Below, piece by piece: positions 6,038 through 10,593 of a stretch of 10,593 nucleotides of DNA. This stretch comes from Treponema sp. (lineage in GTDB: Bacteria; Spirochaetota; Spirochaetia; Treponematales; Breznakiellaceae). Both the position numbers and the translations under genes were made by a program. Location of the stretch: positions 1 through 10,593 of the forward strand of contig JAISBK010000187.1 in the NCBI GenBank assembly GCA_031266255.1, in the 5' to 3' direction. A model generated the notes under the pieces. It was given only the letters and a program-made list of their open reading frames with translations. It was not told where the DNA came from and ran no database searches. The stretch's first letter is position 1; each line of letters opens with the position of its first letter.

Positions 6038-7456
6038 TTAAAGAGATATAGTATCCATGTAGAGTTCCTCCTCAGGAAAGGTAAAGATGGCGCCTCCCCC
6101 TTGTTCACGGTATTTTCTGGGACTTATCCCGGTATAACTTTTAAAGATCTTTGAAAACCAGCTTTGGTCCTCAAAGCCGCAGGTCCAGGCAATTTCGCTC
6201 AAGGACGAGTCAGTTTCCGTCAACAAAGCCGCAGCCTTTTCTACCCGCAGGCGATTCAAATAGCTTGAGAGGTTTTCTCCCATTTCCTCCTTAAAAATAG
6301 TGCTGAAATAAGGAGCTGACAGTCCCGATGCATCAGCTACTTCCTGAAGACAGAGTTTACGGGTGTAGTTTGCCCATATAAACCGCTCGGCTTTACGGAG
6401 CGCCGAAGCATGGCGTATCCCCTGAAAGGAAAAAATCTGCCGTGCCATGCGATCCATGATGGTCTGCATGGTCTCATTCAAGGCTTCAATGGTCTGGGAT
6501 TCCTGGATCTTCTTGAGGTACCGGTTATTGGTTTCCAGGGCATTGTTGTCCTCAGACCTATCCACGGTGAGGATCTCCCGGGAAATGAGGACCACTAATT
6601 CTATGGCCCGCAGCTGGATAAACTCAAAATTACCCGGGCTGCTTATCGAGATGAGATTCAGTAATTCCTTCAAGATCTTCCTGCCGGTTTCATTATCCCC
6701 TCGGCGAAGCGCGGCAAGGAGCATCCGTTCTTTATCCAATGGATAACCGGAATGCACGGGTTGGGGGCTCGGCGGTTCTCTTTTTTCGTTCAAATAAGAG
6801 ATGTGCTTCGACATCTGAGACTTTTGTTCAAATAGACCTTTGAACGTCTCCTCTGTATCCTCCGTGCTATTTGCCAGATATTCGGTACAAAATTGGAGCA
6901 TCTGTGCCATGGCTTTTATCTCTTCGTATGTCCGTTCAGGAATGTCTATGAGGTAGGACAGCGCCTCATCTGGGGAAATCGCTCCCCCGCTCATGCTTTG
7001 GAATCTTCTCACGGCCTCCTGACGTTCAATGAAGAGTACTCTCCCGGCGATTATGGCTCCTGCCTGCCTGCCTCCTGAATAGATGATACTGGTCCAATAG
7101 ATGAACCCCATATCACATACATAGATATAAGGTCCCCCTTGGATTCGGGCCTGGTGTATACTGTCCTGATGCATGGAGGTACAGGGATATTCCTTTTCAG
7201 CCCATACTCGATTGGGGTCAGCATAATATTTCTTACAAATGGCACAACAGAAAATCGAATCCTCACAATCCATTGCGTCTATTGAGTGCCCCGCTGTATC
7301 TATGATTGAAACAAGACATCCCACGGCGTATTCATAGGATTTAAGAAATTCATAGGTCTTAAGCAGTAATGGTTCTATTTCTCTGCGGTTTATAAGATTG
7401 GGCAGGGAACTTTTACCTTTGAGTTGAGCTAATGTATCCTGGCGATACCGGTTCAT
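6038..7456 (-). CDS. PocR-domain AraC-family regulator (second paralogue)
   Basis: This 472-residue paralogue has the same layout as the regulator downstream: PocR domain (about 28-145; C71, C74, C92, C114 and H96, plus extra cysteines C64 and C70), a linker with SGYPLDKERMLLAALRRGD (236-254), and an AraC double helix-turn-helix (about 350-452). By eye the DNA-binding halves are roughly four-fifths identical, with both recognition regions (APYFSTIFKEEMG and EDQSWFSKIF) unchanged, while the PocR halves share only about a third. The two therefore probably read the same DNA site but answer to different ligands. The start is firm: AGGAGG sits 5 bases before the ATG. Upstream is a 334-bp non-coding region with marked inverted repeats. 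The aromatic GFIYWTSIIYSGG segment, where the paralogue has GFMFWTSPIYADD, is one site of sensor divergence. Confidence 0.93.
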   Translation of the reverse strand: MNRYRQDTLAQLKGKSSLPNLINRREIEPLLLKTYEFLKSYEYAVGCLVSIIDTAGHSIDAMDCEDSIFCCAICKKYYADPNRVWAEKEYPCTSMHQDSIHQARIQGGPYIYVCDMGFIYWTSIIYSGGRQAGAIIAGRVLFIERQEAVRRFQSMSGGAISPDEALSYLIDIPERTYEEIKAMAQMLQFCTEYLANSTEDTEETFKGLFEQKSQMSKHISYLNEKREPPSPQPVHSGYPLDKERMLLAALRRGDNETGRKILKELLNLISISSPGNFEFIQLRAIELVVLISREILTVDRSEDNNALETNNRYLKKIQESQTIEALNETMQTIMDRMARQIFSFQGIRHASALRKAERFIWANYTRKLCLQEVADASGLSAPYFSTIFKEEMGENLSSYLNRLRVEKAAALLTETDSSLSEIAWTCGFEDQSWFSKIFKSYTGISPRKYREQGGGAIFTFPEEELYMDTISL

Positions 7457-7461
7457 AACAA

Positions 7462-7478
7462 CCTCCTGGTATTACCAG
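7462..7478 (-). promoter_or_regulatory. Strong ribosome binding site overlapped by a small hairpin
   Basis: AGGAGG (7467-7462) of the second regulator follows, and shares bases with, a 5-bp inverted repeat CTGGT-AAT-ACCAG (7478-7466). The stem could slightly hinder ribosome binding or be a small operator half-site. Confidence 0.35.
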
Positions 7479-7572
7479 TTTATAGACTTAAAATGAACAC
7501 AATACACCCTAATGGCTATATTTTTAAAAAAATACTAAAAAATATTTTTTTCTGTACCGGTATGGTAGGATA

Positions 7573-7706
7573 GAGGGTATTTTACGAATCTTCCTATAAG
7601 ATTCCTAGGATTTTATTATTTTTTGCTCCTCAAAATCGTATAATTTTGCAATTTATTTGAGAATTATACCTTATATCCCTCCCTCCACCCCCTCTAAAAT
7701 ACCCTC
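7573..7706. mobile_element. 134-bp inverted-repeat element (MITE-like or structured leader)
   Basis: The ends are a perfect 12-bp inverted repeat, GAGGGTATTTTA (7573-7584) and TAAAATACCCTC (7695-7706), flanked on both sides by GATA (7569-7572 and 7707-7710) as a target-site duplication would be. Inside lie three more perfect stems: GAATCTT/AAGATTC (7586-7604), GATTTT/AAAATC (7609-7637) and GTATAATT/AATTATAC (7638-7669). There is no coding capacity. It may be a miniature transposable element, or a cloverleaf-like RNA in the leader of the second regulator. The rest of the 7457-7790 gap is A/T-rich with short palindromes (TACCGGTA at 7555-7562; a 14-bp A/T palindrome at 7537-7550) and no gene. 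Confidence 0.45.
7677..7704 (-). promoter_or_regulatory. Potential G-quadruplex
   Basis: On the minus strand four G tracts occur in 28 bases: GGG (7704-7702), GGGGG (7692-7688), GGG (7683-7681) and GGG (7679-7677), with loops of 9, 4 and 1 bases. The first tract lies in the right end of the inverted-repeat element, so quadruplex and outer stem would exclude each other. Confidence 0.4.
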
Positions 7707-7790
7707 GATACTCAGAAATTTGTGCATAAATATACAGAAATTCACCAAAATGCTTTAGGTTTCTCGTAATCTCCCTGACCCAAGCTGCAC

Positions 7791-9596
7791 TCAGCCTAAT
7801 TCCCTATATACCAGACGAATCAGTTCTGCCTCAGCCTTGGATACTTCCAAGAGCCGGACGCTGGCTTCACCGCGCCGTTTTACTTCTACTACAGGAGTAT
7901 CCCGAGCAAGGTTCTTTTCTCCTACCACCACCCGATACGGAATACCCATAAGGTCAGCGTCCTTAAATTTGACCCCTGGCCGTTCATGGCGGTCATCCAG
8001 GAGCACGTCAATGCGGCTCTGTTCCAAGTTCGCGGCCAGGGAATCTGCCAAGGCCTTCACCTCCCCTGCATAGGTGATGGGAATGATGATCACCTGATAG
8101 GGCGCCACGGTCATAGGCCAGATAATGCCCTCATCGTCATGGTGCTCCTCGATCACCGAAGCAAGGGTTCGGTCAATACCGATACCGTAGGTACCCATCA
8201 AGGGGATGTGGGTCTGTCCATTTTCGTCCAAGTAGTTCACCTGCATGGATCGGGTATATTTATGCCCCAACTTAAAGATATGCCCGAGTTCATTGCCCTT
8301 TTTTTCATAGAGTTCGCCCCCGCACAGCCCGCAGCGGTCACCAGAAACCACGGTCCTGAGATCTACGTTGAGCCACGGAACAAAATCCCTGCCGTAGACC
8401 ACATGGACATAGTGGGTATCTGCGGCCAAAGCCCCGCTTATCCCATCTTGTATGGCGGGGACGGTCAGGTCTGCCACCAAGGGAAGATTTTTAAGCCCCA
8501 CAGGTCCGGCAAATCCCACCGGGGCCCCGGTGAGACGTACCACCTCTGTATCCTCAGCCAGGGACACTTCCGAAGCCTTGAGAGCTGCGGCAAGTTTGAC
8601 TTCATTTACCTCAAGGTCGCCCCGGATAGCCACCGCAAAAAAGGCTTCCGGGTATACCTCTGGGGCTTCAGGGGATGATTTGCGCTTTACAAACCCTGCC
8701 CCTCCTGGAACCTGAGCAAGATCCAAGGCTACGTTCCGTGCCCGGTAGATCAGGGTCTTAATGAACCGGCGGGCATCGGTTTTGAAGAACCCACAGAGCT
8801 GTTCAATGGTCTTAACCGCGGGGGTTGCAATCGGCTCAAGCGCAGGAACCGCTGCGGTACCCCCTGAAACGAGTTCCGGTTTACAGGAAGCCTTTTCCAC
8901 ATTGGCGGCATACGCGCAGTTCCGGCAGAGGATCAGGGTATTATCCCCAATGACGCTCTCGACCATAAATTCTTCCGAATCACTGCCCCCCATAGCCCCT
9001 GAATCAGCCCGTACCGGAATCACCGAAAGGCCGCAGCGTTTGAAGATCCGCCTATACGCGGCGCCCATGGCTTGGTAGGTGTTATCCAGGCTTGCCTCAT
9101 CAGTATGATAAGAATAGGCATCTTTCATGACGAACTCCCGGCCTCGCATCACCCCGTACCGCGGACGGATCTCATCCCGGTATTTGGTGTTGATCTGGTA
9201 GAGGGTCAGGGGAAGCTGACGGTAACTGGCTAAGGCGTCTCGAACCAGGCTGGTAACGGCCTCTTCTGCGGTGGGGGATAGGACAAACTCCCCGCCCAGC
9301 CGGTTTTTCACCCGGAGCATCGCATCCCCCATGGTTTCCCAGCGCCCTGATTCCTTCCAGAGTTCTCCGGGTACTACCACCGTGGGTTTTATCTCCAGCG
9401 CACCGGTGGCATCCATCTCTTCCCGGACAATGGCTTCAACCTTACGGAAGGACCGAAGCCCCAAGGGGAGATAGGCAAAAAGCCCGTTGGCGAGTTTTCG
9501 GAGCATCCCGGCACGAAACATAAGGCGATGACTGACGATAAGCGCATCAGCAGGAACCTCCCGGAGGGTCGGGATAAAGGTTTTGGTAAACAACAT
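7791..9596 (-). CDS. proS: Prolyl-tRNA synthetase, bacterial type with editing domain
   Basis: This 601-residue class II enzyme charges tRNA-Pro with proline in the cytosol. Class II motif 2 spans about 139-164 (YRDEIRPRYGVMRGREFVMKDAY split around R140, R144 and R151), and motif 3 includes MGTYGIGIDR (467-476). The INS editing domain, which hydrolyses Ala-tRNA-Pro, lies between about 225 and 415, with a lysine at 280 in RFIK near the editing-essential position of E. coli ProRS and GFAGPVGL (361-368). The anticodon-binding domain covers about 500-600. CRNC (224-227) and CGLC (422-425) flank the editing domain and may form a zinc site. The start at 9596 has AAGGA 7 bases upstream; the frame is open to 9680, but the promoter at 9633-9662 excludes that start. 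It is complete, slightly longer than the E. coli enzyme, and appears to be transcribed alone. Confidence 0.97.
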   Translation of the reverse strand: MLFTKTFIPTLREVPADALIVSHRLMFRAGMLRKLANGLFAYLPLGLRSFRKVEAIVREEMDATGALEIKPTVVVPGELWKESGRWETMGDAMLRVKNRLGGEFVLSPTAEEAVTSLVRDALASYRQLPLTLYQINTKYRDEIRPRYGVMRGREFVMKDAYSYHTDEASLDNTYQAMGAAYRRIFKRCGLSVIPVRADSGAMGGSDSEEFMVESVIGDNTLILCRNCAYAANVEKASCKPELVSGGTAAVPALEPIATPAVKTIEQLCGFFKTDARRFIKTLIYRARNVALDLAQVPGGAGFVKRKSSPEAPEVYPEAFFAVAIRGDLEVNEVKLAAALKASEVSLAEDTEVVRLTGAPVGFAGPVGLKNLPLVADLTVPAIQDGISGALAADTHYVHVVYGRDFVPWLNVDLRTVVSGDRCGLCGGELYEKKGNELGHIFKLGHKYTRSMQVNYLDENGQTHIPLMGTYGIGIDRTLASVIEEHHDDEGIIWPMTVAPYQVIIIPITYAGEVKALADSLAANLEQSRIDVLLDDRHERPGVKFKDADLMGIPYRVVVGEKNLARDTPVVEVKRRGEASVRLLEVSKAEAELIRLVYRELG

Positions 9597-9632
9597 AAGG
9601 TAATCCTTAGGATAAAAATAGGTATGTGTTTG

Positions 9633-9662
9633 AGTATACCCGGAGGGGCAGGTTCTTATCAA
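9633..9662 (-). promoter_or_regulatory. Probable sigma-70 promoter of proS
   Basis: TTGATA (9662-9657) and TATACT (9638-9633) are 18 bases apart on the minus strand, giving a leader of about 30 bases. In that leader a small stem, UAAGG-AUUA-CCUUA, overlaps both the ribosome binding site and the first bases of the start codon (9595-9608), so it could tune initiation. Confidence 0.55.
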
Positions 9663-9766
9663 TGCCCTGGTTTGCCTCATCTCCTCAGCTGCTATCGGAG
9701 GATATACAAGATCATCCCGACAGAAACGCTCATCCCTTTACTCCACCTTCTATTTCAAATGAAGAA

Positions 9767-10339
9767 TCAAGCGCGGACAGAGCCGACGCTACAAAAATGA
9801 ACAGCGCCACAGATAAGACCGGATGTTTCACCACAACACTCAAGCAAATGTTGTATTATCGAGTAAACAGCGGTTATTACTTGTAATTGCTCTACGATAA
9901 TGAAATCATCCGCCCGGTATATCCGGTACGCATGCATGTCAAAATCAGCATATAGTACGCCGGAATCGTTTATAATATATAGCTTTGCTTTCCCGCTTTG
10001 CATGACGGATAATTTGCTATATTCCTTTCCATCATCAACCGCTGCTGAGAAAACAGCACCGTTCACCCTGAACTGGGAAAATGCTTTGCTGTTTTCTTTG
10101 AATAAAACTTCCTGTGCGTTGGATAGTTTCAATCTTTTCGCCTTGAAAAATTCTGGCGTTTTTCTTATCCAGATATACATTGAATCTGGTTTTTCCTTGC
10201 CTCTGTAGCCTAACGTATGTTCACTTGATTTAAGTCTGAATAACTCGACTACCATTTTCACCGCATGTTCTTTATCTCCGATTATTATGTTCCCGACCCA
10301 TAGAGTAAATTCATTTGTTGAATCTGAAAATGACGGCAC
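9767..10339 (-). CDS. Unrecognised protein, probably N-terminally truncated
   Basis: I do not recognise this 190-residue product. The only standard start is GTG at 10339, and it has no good ribosome binding site. The frame is open further upstream to 10450 with protein-like content (a hydrophobic IALYPALTLTPIYFVSEKNG, then VSLSGFDVPSFSD) but without ATG, GTG or TTG. This suggests that the original 5' end was lost by mutation or rearrangement, or that a rare ATT start is used. The body is mixed and soluble-looking (ADFDMHAYRIYRADDFIIVEQL near residue 140). The tail after about 160 is cysteine-rich (HLLECCGETSGLICGAVHFC) and may be read out of the ancestral frame. G+C looks lower than in proS, which hints at recent acquisition. 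Confidence 0.5.
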   Translation of the reverse strand: MPSFSDSTNEFTLWVGNIIIGDKEHAVKMVVELFRLKSSEHTLGYRGKEKPDSMYIWIRKTPEFFKAKRLKLSNAQEVLFKENSKAFSQFRVNGAVFSAAVDDGKEYSKLSVMQSGKAKLYIINDSGVLYADFDMHAYRIYRADDFIIVEQLQVITAVYSIIQHLLECCGETSGLICGAVHFCSVGSVRA

Positions 10340-10484
10340 ATCAAAACCTGAGAGAGAGACCTGCTGTATTATTATATCATTTTGTCCGTTTTTTTCAGAG
10401 ACAAAATAAATGGGGGTTAAGGTTAGCGCTGGGTATAGGGCGATGCCCCCTCAAAATCCCCATCGACTTTGAGGTATGCAAGGC

Positions 10485-10512
10485 TTGACATGATTGCACA
10501 GTATAGTATACT
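10485..10512 (+). promoter_or_regulatory. Strong sigma-70 promoter with overlapping palindrome
   Basis: TTGACA (10485-10490) and TATACT (10507-10512) are 16 bases apart, close to consensus. The palindrome GTATAGTATAC (10501-10511) overlaps the -10 element. GATTGCAC occurs in the spacer (10492-10499) and again at 10534-10541, and CAATCT/AGATTG (10521-10538) forms a leader hairpin. These are candidates for repressor binding or leader control of the gene starting at 10575. Confidence 0.65.
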
Positions 10513-10574
10513 AACCCTACCAATCTTAGTAGAGATTGCACGTCTTTTTTGCTTGCATCAAGGAGGAGATTAGT

Positions 10575-10593
10575 ATGTTTATGTCCCCCCCCC
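10575..10593 (+). CDS. Start of a plus-strand gene with a poly-C tract (partial)
   Basis: Only the first codons are in the window: ATG TTT ATG TCC CCC CCC, encoding MFMSPP. AAGGAGGAG (10560-10568) lies six bases before the ATG, and a near-consensus promoter lies about 60 bases further upstream, so this is a real, well-expressed start. Nothing can be said about the product. The nine C at 10585-10593 reach the window edge, and their number would decide the reading frame. Confidence 0.6.
10585..10593 (+). repeat. Poly-C homopolymer of at least nine bases
   Basis: The run starts in the fourth codon of the gene at 10575 and continues beyond the window. Tracts of this length slip in replication, and Treponema species are known to use poly-G/C tracts for phase variation. 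Confidence 0.6.

Noticed and set aside
9597..9680. Longer proS start at 9680
   Set aside because: The extra residues do not resemble ProRS, and the likely promoter lies within this stretch.
10423..10491. 22-codon minus-strand frame beginning MSSLAYLKVDGDFE
   Set aside because: It has no ribosome binding site and does not look like the missing N-terminus of the gene at 9767; joining would need a frameshift for which there is no evidence.

Overview
The window (roughly half G+C) reads like a host-associated spirochaete, most likely a termite-gut-type Treponema. Pointers are the BspA/TpLRR-type leucine-rich repeats with a 23-residue period, PocR-domain AraC regulators, a corrinoid-protein/CobW-type pair, short imperfect tandem repeats between genes, and a poly-C tract at a gene start. 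The genus is inferred, not proven. Every confident gene lies on the minus strand; one truncated gene begins on the plus strand at the right edge.

From left to right: positions 1-808 hold a leucine-rich-repeat protein gene cut by an in-frame TGA, with the repeats continuing in frame to the window edge. Positions 872-1269 hold a frameshifted remnant of an unrelated gene. A 63-bp array of three 21-bp repeats (1278-1340) lies just past a GH1 beta-glucosidase gene (1358-2689), in the same frame as it. Then come a short CobW/G3E-type GTPase (2879-3568), a corrinoid-protein homologue whose cobalt-binding motif is broken (3699-4364), and two paralogous PocR-AraC regulators (4440-5840 and 6038-7456). 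A 334-bp gap (7457-7790) contains a 134-bp inverted-repeat element and a possible G-quadruplex. Prolyl-tRNA synthetase follows (7791-9596), then an unrecognised, probably 5'-truncated gene (9767-10339). A strong plus-strand promoter drives a gene starting at 10575 that runs straight into a run of nine C at the window end.

The central block (2879-7456) is the most interesting part. Two regulators with nearly identical DNA-binding domains but diverged PocR sensor domains sit upstream of, and on the same strand as, a corrinoid-like protein and a GTPase that have both lost hallmark residues (DxHxxG in one; CxCC, NKxD and the C-terminal domain in the other). No methyltransferase or corrinoid-reactivating enzyme is present. 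A plausible but unproven reading is a repurposed sensing or regulatory module rather than an ordinary methyltransferase system. The leader of the first regulator can fold into a compact multi-helix junction containing a six-codon open frame, an attenuation-like layout. The GH1 gene has its own promoter and may be only a neighbour.
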